Source of the DNA: Spirochaetales bacterium
GTDB taxonomy: Bacteria > Spirochaetota > JAAYUW01
Reading direction: 5' to 3'
NCBI GenBank assembly: GCA_012797605.1
Contig: JAAZOT010000049.1
Span: 1 to 46,426, forward strand
DNA length: 46,426 nt
The translations under genes and the position numbers were made by a program. The stretch's first letter is position 1. Each line of letters begins with the position of its first letter. Under the pieces are notes generated by a model. That model saw nothing but the letters and a program-made list of their open reading frames with translations, had not been told where the DNA came from and ran no database searches. Shown here in pieces: positions 37,937 through 46,426 of this stretch.

Positions 37937-37966
37937 TTGAAAAGAATTTATATGGTTGTTTATTTT
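37937..37966 (+). promoter_or_regulatory. Putative tuf promoter (TTGAAA, 18 bp, TATTTT)
   Basis: Hexamers at 37937-37942 and 37961-37966, just upstream of tuf and after the putative terminator. Confidence 0.4.
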
Positions 37967-37991
37967 TTTATTATTTGAGGAGGAAATAAAA

Positions 37992-39209
37992 ATGGCAAAG
38001 GAAAAGTTTAATCGAACTAAACCACACATGAATGTTGGTACTATAGGACATGTTGACCATGGTAAGACAACACTTACTTCTGCAATAACAAGATATTGTG
38101 CTGCATTAGGAAGAGCTGTCGCTAAAAAATATGATGAAATTGATAATGCTCCAGAAGAAAAAGCAAGGGGTATAACAATCAATACTCAGCATGTTGAATA
38201 TGAAAGTGAAAAAAGACACTATGCTCACATTGACTGTCCGGGGCATGCTGACTATATTAAAAACATGATTACTGGTGCTGCTCAGATGGATGGAGCAATA
38301 CTTCTTGTTTCAGCTAATGAAGGTCCTGAAGCTCAGACAAGAGAACATATTCTTCTTGCTAGACAAGTAAATGTTCCTTCAATAATTGTTTTCTTGAATA
38401 AAGTTGATATGGTCCCAGATCCAGAACTTGTCGATCTCGCTGAAGAGGAAACAAGAGAGCTTCTTACAAAGTATAATTTCCCTGGTAAAGAAATTCCTGT
38501 AATTAGAGGTTCTGCTTTGAAAGCTATGGAATATGAGGGAAATGATGTAAATGCTGAACCTTGGAAACCTATAGCCGCACTTTTAAAAGCAATGGATGAT
38601 TATTTCCCAGATCCTGTTAGAGACCTTGATAAACCTTTCTTGATGCCTATAGAAGATATATTCTCAATCAAAGGTAGAGGTACTGTTGTTACAGGTAGAG
38701 TTGATAGAGGTAGAATAAGAGTCAACGATAAAGTTGAAATTGTAGGTTTCGGTGAAACAAAAGAGACAGTTATTACTGGTGTAGAAATGTTTAGAAAAGA
38801 ACTTGATGAAGGTTTAGCTGGTGATAATATAGGTCTTCTTTTAAGAGGTGTTGAAAAAGAAGAAGTTGAAAGAGGTATGGTTATCGCTGCTCCAAAAAGC
38901 ATAACTCCTCATAAAAAATTCGTTGCTCAGGTTTACATTCTCTCTAAGGAAGAGGGTGGTAGACATACTCAATTCGCAGTTGGTTATAGACCACAATTCT
39001 ATTTTAGAACAACTGATGTAACAGGAACAATTGCTAAAATACAAAATGTTCAAACAAATGAAGAGGAACAAGTAGCACAACCAGGACAAAACGTTCTTAT
39101 GACAGTTGAGCTTATATATACTGTTGCTATGGAAAAAGGTTTAAGATTTGCTATCAGAGAAGGCGGAAGAACTGTTGGTGCTGGAGTTGTCGCAGAAATT
39201 ATTGAATAA
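37992..39209 (+). CDS. tuf: Translation elongation factor Tu
   Basis: [64 protein letters not shown] gaggagg upstream of ATG 37992; track start 37956 is upstream of the RBS. Confidence 0.99.
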   Translation: MAKEKFNRTKPHMNVGTIGHVDHGKTTLTSAITRYCAALGRAVAKKYDEIDNAPEEKARGITINTQHVEYESEKRHYAHIDCPGHADYIKNMITGAAQMDGAILLVSANEGPEAQTREHILLARQVNVPSIIVFLNKVDMVPDPELVDLAEEETRELLTKYNFPGKEIPVIRGSALKAMEYEGNDVNAEPWKPIAALLKAMDDYFPDPVRDLDKPFLMPIEDIFSIKGRGTVVTGRVDRGRIRVNDKVEIVGFGETKETVITGVEMFRKELDEGLAGDNIGLLLRGVEKEEVERGMVIAAPKSITPHKKFVAQVYILSKEEGGRHTQFAVGYRPQFYFRTTDVTGTIAKIQNVQTNEEEQVAQPGQNVLMTVELIYTVAMEKGLRFAIREGGRTVGAGVVAEIIE

Positions 39210-39214
39210 TAAAT

Positions 39215-39240
39215 TGTGGGGAGTATATCTCCCCACATTT
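39215..39240 (+). terminator. GC-rich hairpin between tuf and rpsJ (terminator or attenuator)
   Basis: TGTGGGGAG-tatat-CTCCCCACA followed by TTT, 9 bp stem. Confidence 0.6.
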
Positions 39241-39262
39241 AATGCTATCCTGGAGGATATTT

Positions 39263-39574
39263 GTGAAAAGCACTAAAATTCGAATTAAATTGCAGGCTTA
39301 TGATCATCTAATTCTTGATAAATCTGCTGAAGAAATAGTAAAGACATTAAAAAAAGCTAAAGCAGTCGTAAAAGGTCCAATACCTCTTCCGACTAAAATT
39401 AAAAGATATACTGTTCTTCGTTCACCTTTTATAAATATTGAAAGTAGAGAACAATTTGAGATTAGAATTCATAAAAGAATGATAGATATAATTGAACCTT
39501 CAGATGATGCAAAAAATGCTTTGATGAGTTTAGAATTACCACAAGGTGTTTATGCAGAGGTCAAACAATTATAA
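39263..39574 (+). CDS. rpsJ: 30S ribosomal protein S10
   Basis: [49 protein letters not shown] start with RBS tggagg; track ATG 39242 precedes the RBS. Confidence 0.96.
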   Translation: MKSTKIRIKLQAYDHLILDKSAEEIVKTLKKAKAVVKGPIPLPTKIKRYTVLRSPFINIESREQFEIRIHKRMIDIIEPSDDAKNALMSLELPQGVYAEVKQL

Positions 39575-39615
39575 GTTTATAAAAAACAAAATTATAATTC
39601 AAAAGAGGTTAAATT

Positions 39616-40290
39616 ATGATGGGCTTAATTGGTAGAAAAATAGGTATGACAGAAATATTTGATGAATCTGGTAAGCAAATCCCTGTTACAGTAATTAGGG
39701 TTGGCCCATGTACTGTTCTTGAAGTTAAAAATAAAGATTCACATGGATATAATGCTATTAAGTTAGGATTTGAAGAATTAAAGGAAAAAAAACTTAATTC
39801 CCCAAAAAGAGGATATTTTGATTCATTAAACATAAAATTGAAAGAACAAAATAAAGACATAAACATTGCACCTAAAGCTGTAGTTAGAGAATTTCGAGTT
39901 AATGACAATGAACTATCTATGGAAGTAGGGCAAGATTTAGATGTTTCTATTTTTGAAAATATTAAATATGTTGATATTATCGGTAAATCTAAAGGTAGAG
40001 GATTTACTGGTATGGTTAAAAGATTTAATGCTAAAAGAGGTAAAATGACTCATGGTTCTAAATTTCATAGAGGTCTTGGTGGTACAGCTATGAGAGAACA
40101 ACCAGGTAGAGTTTATCCTTTCAAGAAGATGCCAGGTCATTATGGGAATGAGCAGGTAACAGTCCAAAATTTAGAAGTTATTAAATTAATAAAAGATGAA
40201 AATATTATTTTAGTAAAAGGCGCGGTTCCTGGTGGTAAAAATAATTTGGTTCTTGTTAAAAAATCAGTTAAAAAACTGGAAAATAAATAA
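39616..40290 (+). CDS. rplC: 50S ribosomal protein L3
   Basis: GLIGRKIGMTEIFDESGKQIPVTVI; GKGRGFTG-like SKGRGFTGMVKRF; GGTAMREQPGRVYPFKKMPGHYGNEQVT. Confidence 0.98.
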   Translation: MMGLIGRKIGMTEIFDESGKQIPVTVIRVGPCTVLEVKNKDSHGYNAIKLGFEELKEKKLNSPKRGYFDSLNIKLKEQNKDINIAPKAVVREFRVNDNELSMEVGQDLDVSIFENIKYVDIIGKSKGRGFTGMVKRFNAKRGKMTHGSKFHRGLGGTAMREQPGRVYPFKKMPGHYGNEQVTVQNLEVIKLIKDENIILVKGAVPGGKNNLVLVKKSVKKLENK

Positions 40291-40320
40291 GATTATTCCT
40301 TAAGAAGGAAGGGAAAAACT

Positions 40321-41022
40321 ATGCAAGTTACAATTTATTCGCTTGAAAATAGACCAAAAGAAGAAATTCAAGTATCAGATTTAATGTTTAATGCAAAAAT
40401 AAACAACTATCTTATCTGGCTTGCTGTTACAGTAGAAGAAGCAAATAAAAGGGCAGGTACAGCTGATACTAAGACAAAGGCAGAAGTTGCGGGATCTGGA
40501 GCTAAACCATGGAGACAGAAAGGAACAGGTAGGGCAAGAGTTGGTACAAAAAGAAATCCAGTATGGAGAAAAGGTGGTGTTGCTTTTGGTCCTCATCCAA
40601 GATCTTTTAGAAAAAAGATAAATAAAAAGATGAAGAAACTAGCCTATATTTCTCTTTTCTCTTTGAAAATGAAAAAAAATCAGATCAAAGTCATTGAAGA
40701 TATTGTAATAGAAGATTCAAAAACAAAATCACTGGTAAATATTTTAAAACCTTTTGAAATTAAAAATAATGCTGTTCTTATTTATGGTGACAAGAAGTTC
40801 ATGAATGATGTTAATGAAAGTCAAGTATTGACAATTTCTGAAAATGATAGAAATATAAAAGCTGCTTCTAGAAATTTAGAAAATATTACCACTCTTCATT
40901 GGAATAATTTGGCAGCAAAAGAGATTTTTTATGCCAAAGAACTTCTAATAACAGCAAGTGCTTTACATTATCTTGAAGAGAAATATCTACCAATGGTTAC
41001 ACCAAAGGTTAGCTCTGTATAG
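40321..41022 (+). CDS. rplD: 50S ribosomal protein L4
   Basis: GAKPWRQKGTGRARVGTKRNPVWRKGGVAFGPHPRSF. Confidence 0.98.
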   Translation: MQVTIYSLENRPKEEIQVSDLMFNAKINNYLIWLAVTVEEANKRAGTADTKTKAEVAGSGAKPWRQKGTGRARVGTKRNPVWRKGGVAFGPHPRSFRKKINKKMKKLAYISLFSLKMKKNQIKVIEDIVIEDSKTKSLVNILKPFEIKNNAVLIYGDKKFMNDVNESQVLTISENDRNIKAASRNLENITTLHWNNLAAKEIFYAKELLITASALHYLEEKYLPMVTPKVSSV

Positions 41023-41065
41023 AAAAATTAAAAAAAATAAAGATAGTAAATAGAAGGAATAAAAT

Positions 41066-41359
41066 ATGAAACTTGAATATCATAATATTATTTACAAGCC
41101 AGCTTTTAATGAAAAATCTACAAATTTACAGGGACAAAACAAATACACCTTCTATATTCATCAAGACGCAAATAAGAAAATGGTAGCTGAAGCTGTAAGT
41201 AATCTTTTTAATGTTAAGGTAATCAATGTTAACATAGTTAATTTACCTAGGAAGGCAAAACAAAGAGACAGATTTCATCCTGGATTTACTAATTTCAGGA
41301 AAAAAGCAATTGTTACGATTGCAAAAGGACAACAGATTAAAGAACTGATTGTAGAATAG
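41066..41359 (+). CDS. rplW: 50S ribosomal protein L23
   Basis: [45 protein letters not shown]. Confidence 0.97.
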   Translation: MKLEYHNIIYKPAFNEKSTNLQGQNKYTFYIHQDANKKMVAEAVSNLFNVKVINVNIVNLPRKAKQRDRFHPGFTNFRKKAIVTIAKGQQIKELIVE

Positions 41360-41369
41360 TGAGGTTATC

Positions 41370-42191
41370 ATGGGATTAAAGAATTATAGACCGATTACTC
41401 CAGGACAAAGATTTAAAACATCATTAGATTTTTCTGAGATTACTAAAGATAAACCTTATAAAAAATTAACAGTTTATATACCGGAAAAATCTGGAAGAAA
41501 TAATTTGGGTAGAGTCACTATGAGAAGAAGAGGTTCTGGTCATAAAAGATGCTACCGAATTATTTCTTTTAATAGAAATATGTTTGATGAAATAGCAAAA
41601 GTTGAATCTATTGAATATGATCCAAATAGAACCGCAAGAATTGCGTTAATTTGCTATTCAAATGGTATTAGAAGATATATTTTGGCACCAGACGGACTTA
41701 AGGTTGGTGATAAGGTAACAGAAGGAGAAAATGCCCCTATAAAATTGGGAAATGCGCTTCCTTTAAATAAAATTCCTGTTGGTACTTTAATACATAATGT
41801 TGAAATGAGTCCTGGTAGAGGAGGACAATTAGCGAGAGCTGCAGGAACTTTTTGTCAGCTTTCTGGTTTTGAAAAAGATTATGCAATTTTGACAATGCCA
41901 TCTGGTGAAATTAGATATGTTTTATCAAAATGTTATGCGACTATTGGAGTAGTTTCAAATGTTGATCAAAAGAATGTAGTTATTGGTAAAGCAGGTAGAA
42001 ATAGATGGCTTGGGAAAAGACCAAAAGTTAGAGGTGTTGCTATGAACCCTGTTGACCATCCTATGGGTGGTGGTGAAGGAAGAGGAAAAGGAAATCATCC
42101 TCAATCTCCTTGGGGAACACCTGCTAAAGGTTATAAGACAAGAAAGAAAAAGAATCGTTCTGATGTTTTTATAATTAAAAGACGCAAGTAA
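41370..42191 (+). CDS. rplB: 50S ribosomal protein L2
   Basis: [40 protein letters not shown]. Confidence 0.99.
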   Translation: MGLKNYRPITPGQRFKTSLDFSEITKDKPYKKLTVYIPEKSGRNNLGRVTMRRRGSGHKRCYRIISFNRNMFDEIAKVESIEYDPNRTARIALICYSNGIRRYILAPDGLKVGDKVTEGENAPIKLGNALPLNKIPVGTLIHNVEMSPGRGGQLARAAGTFCQLSGFEKDYAILTMPSGEIRYVLSKCYATIGVVSNVDQKNVVIGKAGRNRWLGKRPKVRGVAMNPVDHPMGGGEGRGKGNHPQSPWGTPAKGYKTRKKKNRSDVFIIKRRK

Positions 42192-42211
42192 ATGATTGTA
42201 GGAGATAAAAT

Positions 42212-42496
42212 ATGTCACGCTCAATAAAAAAAGGACCATATGTTGAAAATAGTCTTTTCAAAAAGATAACTGAACTTTCTAAAAGCTCTACTACACAGAA
42301 AACAGTAAAAACATGGTCTAGAGAGTCAACTATAATACCAGAGATGATTGGCTTTACAATTAATGTATATAATGGTAAAAAATTTGTTCCTGTTTTTATT
42401 ACAGAACATATGATCGGACATAAATTGGGTGAATTTGCACCTACAAGGTTATTTAAAGGTCATAGAAGTTCTGAAAAAGTTGCTCAAGCTAAGTAA
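42212..42496 (+). CDS. rpsS: 30S ribosomal protein S19
   Basis: [19 protein letters not shown]...[46 protein letters not shown]. Confidence 0.99.
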   Translation: MSRSIKKGPYVENSLFKKITELSKSSTTQKTVKTWSRESTIIPEMIGFTINVYNGKKFVPVFITEHMIGHKLGEFAPTRLFKGHRSSEKVAQAK

Positions 42497-42514
42497 ATAT
42501 AAAGGAATAGTTAT

Positions 42515-42895
42515 ATGAAATCAAGAGCAATAGAAAAATTTATAAGAGTTTCACAAACAAAAGTTTTAAGGTATTCTAGAGAAGTGCCCCCTGGAATGCT
42601 TGTAAATGATGCAATAAACAAATTAACTTTTGTCAATACTAAAGGTGCTAAAGTATTAAAAAAAGCTTTAGAGTCAGCTAAAGCAAATATGATAAGCATG
42701 GCTACAACTCATAATATAGATATAGATGACTCTAATTTTACTGTTGAAAAAATTTCAGTTTTGAAAGCTCCAACTTATAGAAGGCTTCGAAGAAGGGGTA
42801 GGGGTCATGCTGATGTTATTTCAAAAAGAAATTCACATATCTTTGTTGAAATATCTGATGAAAGAGTGAAAAAGGATCAAGCAAGGGGGAACTAA
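42515..42895 (+). CDS. rplV: 50S ribosomal protein L22
   Basis: VLKAPTYRRLRRRGRGHADVISKRNSHIFVEI. Confidence 0.97.
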   Translation: MKSRAIEKFIRVSQTKVLRYSREVPPGMLVNDAINKLTFVNTKGAKVLKKALESAKANMISMATTHNIDIDDSNFTVEKISVLKAPTYRRLRRRGRGHADVISKRNSHIFVEISDERVKKDQARGN

Positions 42896-43576
42896 ATGGG
42901 TCAAAAGGTAAATCCTGTAGGTTTACGACTTGGTATATCAACAGATTGGCAGTCAAAATGGGTCGCAAAATTTAATCATGAAGATTATGCTAAAAAACTT
43001 GTTGAGGATCAAGAAATTAGATCTTTTATAAATAAGACTTTAAAAGATGCGGCTATTTCTAAAATTGAAATTATTAGAGAAATAGACATTTTAAAGATAA
43101 TTATTCATACTGCAAGACCAGGAGTTGTTGCGGGGCAAAAAGGCAAAACTATCGAAGATTTAAGACAAAACTTAATAAAAAAGGTTATTAAAACAGTAAA
43201 ACCAGACAATGTTAGAATTTCGATTCAAGAAGTTAAAGAAAGATACACATCAGCTGTTTTGGTTGGAGAAAGCATTAAAACCGCAATAGAAAGCAGAGCA
43301 AACTATAAAAAGGCTATTAAAAAAGCCATGGAAAATGCTATGAAAAGCGGTGCTTTGGGAGTTAGAGTTAAAGTTTCTGGAAGACTTGGTGGTGCTGAAA
43401 TAGCGCGAACCGAGCAATTCGCTGATGGGCAGATACCTTTATCTACATTGAAAGCAAAAATAGATTATGCAGTTTCTGAAGCTCTTGTTACTCTTGGTAT
43501 TATTGGGATAAAAGTATGGATATATCTTGGAGATGTTGACAACGTGAAAGGAGATACTCATGCTACAACCCGCTAG
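42896..43576 (+). CDS. rpsC: 30S ribosomal protein S3
   Basis: MGQKVNPVGLRLGISTDWQSKWVAKF; SGRLGGAEIARTEQFADGQIPLSTLKAKIDYA. Confidence 0.98.
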   Translation: MGQKVNPVGLRLGISTDWQSKWVAKFNHEDYAKKLVEDQEIRSFINKTLKDAAISKIEIIREIDILKIIIHTARPGVVAGQKGKTIEDLRQNLIKKVIKTVKPDNVRISIQEVKERYTSAVLVGESIKTAIESRANYKKAIKKAMENAMKSGALGVRVKVSGRLGGAEIARTEQFADGQIPLSTLKAKIDYAVSEALVTLGIIGIKVWIYLGDVDNVKGDTHATTR

Positions 43577-43985
43577 AACAAAATATAGAAAACAACAAAG
43601 AGGTAGAAACAAAGGCGAAGCTACACGAAACAACAAGATTGCTTTTGGTGATTATGCTCTTGTAGCTTTAGAAAATGGTTATCTTACACCAAATCAGATT
43701 GAATCAGCAAGAATAACTATTACAAGAAATGCAAAAGGTGCAGTTAAATTGTGGATTAAGATTTTTCCAGATATTCCTTATACTAAAAAGCCTCTTGAAA
43801 CAAGAATGGGTAAAGGTAAAGGCGCTGTTGATCATTATGTTGCTAGGATTAAAAGAGGAGCAATCCTTTATGAATTAGGTGGACAGATTAGCGAATCTGA
43901 TGCCTTAGAAGCATTAAAACAGGCATCTTTCAAATTACCCATCAAATGTAAAATCGTTAAAAGAAACATTTTGACAGGGGTTTAA
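43560..43985 (+). CDS. rplP: 50S ribosomal protein L16
   Basis: MLQPARTKYRKQQRGRNKGEATR; RMGKGKGAVDHYVARIKRGAILYEL. Confidence 0.98.
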   Translation: MLQPARTKYRKQQRGRNKGEATRNNKIAFGDYALVALENGYLTPNQIESARITITRNAKGAVKLWIKIFPDIPYTKKPLETRMGKGKGAVDHYVARIKRGAILYELGGQISESDALEALKQASFKLPIKCKIVKRNILTGV

Positions 43986-43986
43986 A

Positions 43987-44187
43987 ATGAAAAAAGCAAT
44001 GGCTGATATTATTAATGCAAAAAATGAAGAGATTATCAATATTTTAAATGAATTATCAAGAAAATTAGTTGATCTAAGAATAAAATCTGAGTACGGAGAA
44101 GTTAAAGATACTTCACAGATTAAAAAAATAAAAAAGCAAATAGCAAGATATAAAATGATCCTTCATCAAAGAGGCATATCACTATAA
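43987..44187 (+). CDS. rpmC: 50S ribosomal protein L29
   Basis: Position and [38 protein letters not shown]. Confidence 0.93.
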   Translation: MKKAMADIINAKNEEIINILNELSRKLVDLRIKSEYGEVKDTSQIKKIKKQIARYKMILHQRGISL

Positions 44188-44198
44188 GGAGTTTGGTA

Positions 44199-44459
44199 AT
44201 GGAAAAAAAACAGTCTCATAGAAAATATTTTCAAGGTTTAGTAGTTTCTGATAAGATGGATAAAACAATAGTTGTAAAAGTTGAAACCTTGAAAATGCAT
44301 CCTATTTATAAAAAATATGTTAAAAAATGGAAAAAATATAAAGTTCATGATGAAAAGAATATTGCTAAAGAAGGTGATGTCGTTCTTATTGGTGAAACAA
44401 GACCACTTTCGGCAACAAAATATTTTGAACTTATAGAAATAGTTAAAAAACAAGGATAA
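44199..44459 (+). CDS. rpsQ: 30S ribosomal protein S17
   Basis: [47 protein letters not shown] 44199 with RBS aaggag. Confidence 0.97.
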   Translation: MEKKQSHRKYFQGLVVSDKMDKTIVVKVETLKMHPIYKKYVKKWKKYKVHDEKNIAKEGDVVLIGETRPLSATKYFELIEIVKKQG

Positions 44460-44473
44460 GAAAGAGGTGTACC

Positions 44474-44842
44474 ATGATTCAGCAAGAGACAATACTTAAG
44501 GTTGCTGATAATAGCGGCGCCAAATTATTAAAGTGTATCAAAGTTTTAAATCATTCAAAAATTAGATATGCTTATGTTGGAGATATCATTGTTTGTTCTG
44601 TTTTTGAGGCAATTCCAAATTCTAATATAAAGAAAGGTCAAATTGTAAAAGCCGTTATTGTTAGAACAAAGGATGTAATAAAAAGACCAGATGGTTCCTG
44701 TATAAGATTTGATGAAAACGCTGCATGTATTGTAGATAAAGATAAAAATCCTATTGGAACTCGTATTTTTGGACCTATTGCTAGAGAGCTTAGAGATAGA
44801 GATTTTGCAAAAATCATTTCTCTTGCTCCAGAGGTTCTATAA
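44474..44842 (+). CDS. rplN: 50S ribosomal protein L14
   Basis: [25 protein letters not shown]...[43 protein letters not shown]. Confidence 0.99.
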   Translation: MIQQETILKVADNSGAKLLKCIKVLNHSKIRYAYVGDIIVCSVFEAIPNSNIKKGQIVKAVIVRTKDVIKRPDGSCIRFDENAACIVDKDKNPIGTRIFGPIARELRDRDFAKIISLAPEVL

Positions 44843-44853
44843 GTGAGGTGACT

Positions 44854-45165
44854 ATGAAAATTAAAATTAAGAAAGATGATAATGTTCTTGTTATAGCTGG
44901 CAGGGATAAAGGAAAGAAAGGTAAAGTAATCGCCGTTTATCCTGAGGCAAATAGAGTTTTGGTAGCAAATGTTAATCTTAGAAAAAAAGCCATTAGACAG
45001 CAAGACCAGATGATGGATAAAAACTTTGCTGAAAGAGAAGTTCCATTGCATATATCAAATGTTATGGTAATTTGTCCACATTGTAAAAAACCCGCAAGAC
45101 TTGGAAGAAGAAACGAAGAAGATCATAAAAGATACTGTAGAAAATGTGGTAAAGATATAGATTAG
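44854..45165 (+). CDS. rplX: 50S ribosomal protein L24
   Basis: MKIKIKKDDNVLVIAGRDKGKKGKVIAVYPEANRVLVANVNL; C-terminal CPHC...CRKC. Confidence 0.97.
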   Translation: MKIKIKKDDNVLVIAGRDKGKKGKVIAVYPEANRVLVANVNLRKKAIRQQDQMMDKNFAEREVPLHISNVMVICPHCKKPARLGRRNEEDHKRYCRKCGKDID

Positions 45166-45188
45166 TTAAATAAGGAAGAGGTATAAAT

Positions 45189-45728
45189 ATGGCTCAGCTA
45201 AAAGAAAAATATAAAAAAGAAGTTATTCCAGTTCTAAAGGAAAAATTTAATTACTCTTCCATAATGGAAGTGCCAAAAATTGAAAAAGTCATACTGAATG
45301 TTGGCGTTAGCGAAGCTGTTATTGATAGAAAATTTGTTGATGAAGCAATGAAAGATATTGAAAAAATAGCTGGTCAAAAACCAGTTAAAACAAAAGCTAA
45401 AAAATCTATCAACCAGTTCAAAGTTAGACAAGGGCAAGAGTTGGGTGTTAAAGTTACTCTTAGAAAAGAAAGGATGTGGGAATTCCTTTATAAATTTATC
45501 AATGTTGCTTTGCCTCGAATAAGAGATTTTAAGGGTATAGCTGTTAAAGGTTTTGATGGTAAAGGAAATTTTACTTTAGGAATAAAGGAACATACAATCT
45601 TTCCAGAAATTGAATTTGAATCAACTGAAAAGATTAGAGGTCTTTCAATTACTATAGTAACAACAGCAAAAACAGATGCAGAATGTAAAGAGTTGCTTGC
45701 AACTTTAGGTGTTCCATTTAGGAGGTAA
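45189..45728 (+). CDS. rplE: 50S ribosomal protein L5
   Basis: IEKVILNVGVSEAV; FRVRQGQELGVKVTLR-like FKVRQGQELGVKVTLRKERMWEFL; LPRIRDFKGI. Confidence 0.98.
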   Translation: MAQLKEKYKKEVIPVLKEKFNYSSIMEVPKIEKVILNVGVSEAVIDRKFVDEAMKDIEKIAGQKPVKTKAKKSINQFKVRQGQELGVKVTLRKERMWEFLYKFINVALPRIRDFKGIAVKGFDGKGNFTLGIKEHTIFPEIEFESTEKIRGLSITIVTTAKTDAECKELLATLGVPFRR

Positions 45729-45732
45729 TTAA

Positions 45733-45918
45733 ATGGCAAGAAAAGCAATGATTGAAAAATCTAAAAGAAAACCAAAATATGAGATTAGAAAGCATAATAG
45801 ATGTAGAATATGTGGTAAACCTCGAGCATATTATAGAGATTTTGGGATTTGTCGTATTTGTCTAAGAAAATTAGCAGGTGAAGGTAAAATCCCTGGATTA
45901 AAAAAAGCTTCATGGTAA
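45733..45918 (+). CDS. rpsN: 30S ribosomal protein S14, zinc-binding (type Z)
   Basis: [39 protein letters not shown]. Confidence 0.98.
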   Translation: MARKAMIEKSKRKPKYEIRKHNRCRICGKPRAYYRDFGICRICLRKLAGEGKIPGLKKASW

Positions 45919-45928
45919 GGAGTGGTAA

Positions 45929-46333
45929 ATGTATTCAGATCCAATTAGCGAAATGACTACTAAAATTTACAATGCCCAAGTGGCTAATAAGCCTGATGTC
46001 ACAATAAGCTATTCAAAAATGAAAGAATCAATATTGAATATTTTAAGAGAAAAAGGTTTTATTCAGGATTTTTCTATCGAATCTCATACAACAAATTCAG
46101 ATATTAAACAAATTCATGTTGTATTAAAATATACATCAGATAGAAAGCCAGTTATCAATGGTATTAAAAGAGTTTCAAAACCATCTAGAAGGGTATATCA
46201 TTCAGTAGAAGATATTAAACCAATTATGAACGGTTTTGCAATTGGCGTCTATTCCACAAATAGAGGGATTTTGACCGATAAACAGGCAAAAAAAGAAAAT
46301 ATCGGTGGAGAATATCTTTTTTATATATGGTAA
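45929..46333 (+). CDS. rpsH: 30S ribosomal protein S8
   Basis: DPISEMTTKIYNA...GIKRVSKPSRRVYHS...GIAVYSTNRGILTD-like GVYSTNRGILTDKQAKKENIGGEYLFYIW. Confidence 0.97.
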   Translation: MYSDPISEMTTKIYNAQVANKPDVTISYSKMKESILNILREKGFIQDFSIESHTTNSDIKQIHVVLKYTSDRKPVINGIKRVSKPSRRVYHSVEDIKPIMNGFAIGVYSTNRGILTDKQAKKENIGGEYLFYIW

Positions 46334-46364
46334 AAAATGAAACATATGAAATTAGGAGATTAGT

Positions 46365-46426
46365 ATGTCTCGATTAATAAAAAAACCTATAATCATACCT
46401 TCAAATGTTAAATTATCTATTCAAAA
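46365..46426 (+). CDS. rplF: 50S ribosomal protein L6, 5' end only (runs off window)
   Basis: MSRLIKKPIIIPSNVKLSIQ following rpsH, RBS aggag. Confidence 0.9.
   Translation, partial: MSRLIKKPIIIPSNVKLSIQ

Noticed and set aside
44638-45051. 137-aa antisense ORF across rplN/rplX
   Set aside because: Shadow ORF of two ribosomal protein genes.
1-46426. CRISPR arrays, transposases, prophage or integrase genes
   Set aside because: None seen on either strand; no repeat-spacer pattern and no mobile element proteins in the ORF list.

Overview
AT-rich bacterial chromosome segment. It starts with a 5S rRNA (end of an rRNA operon) and ends inside rplF of the spc operon. The left half (about 0.5-23.3 kb) holds a CapA-like protein; an eight-gene run encoding an energy-converting-hydrogenase-like / complex I-like membrane complex plus signal peptidase I; accD and accA; an archaeal-type aspS; a degenerate PurD-like ATP-grasp protein; a small receiver-like protein; an OMP-like protein; OsmC; an MCP; a short UvrC; rpsT; HU; a response regulator; a TPR microprotein and a bactofilin. 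The right half is a continuous informational super-cluster: tRNA-Thr, rpmG, tRNA-Trp, secE, nusG, rplKAJL, rpoBC, rpsLG, fusA, tuf, then the S10 and spc genes up to rplF. Main points of interest: (1) the hydrogenase-like large subunit has lost all four [NiFe]-ligating cysteines while the proximal FeS and ion-translocating motifs look intact, which matches the Ehr (energy-converting hydrogenase related) class; an HTH-EIIA(PTS) fusion is encoded within the operon; (2) a candidate three-way-junction RNA lies between rpsG and fusA; (3) a full-length PurD-like protein lacks nearly all catalytic motifs; (4) UvrC lacks its C-terminal HhH region; (5) RpoB carries Asn at the position equivalent to E. 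coli Ser531, as in rifampicin-resistant spirochaetes. All calls come from reading the sequence; no searches or folding programs were run.
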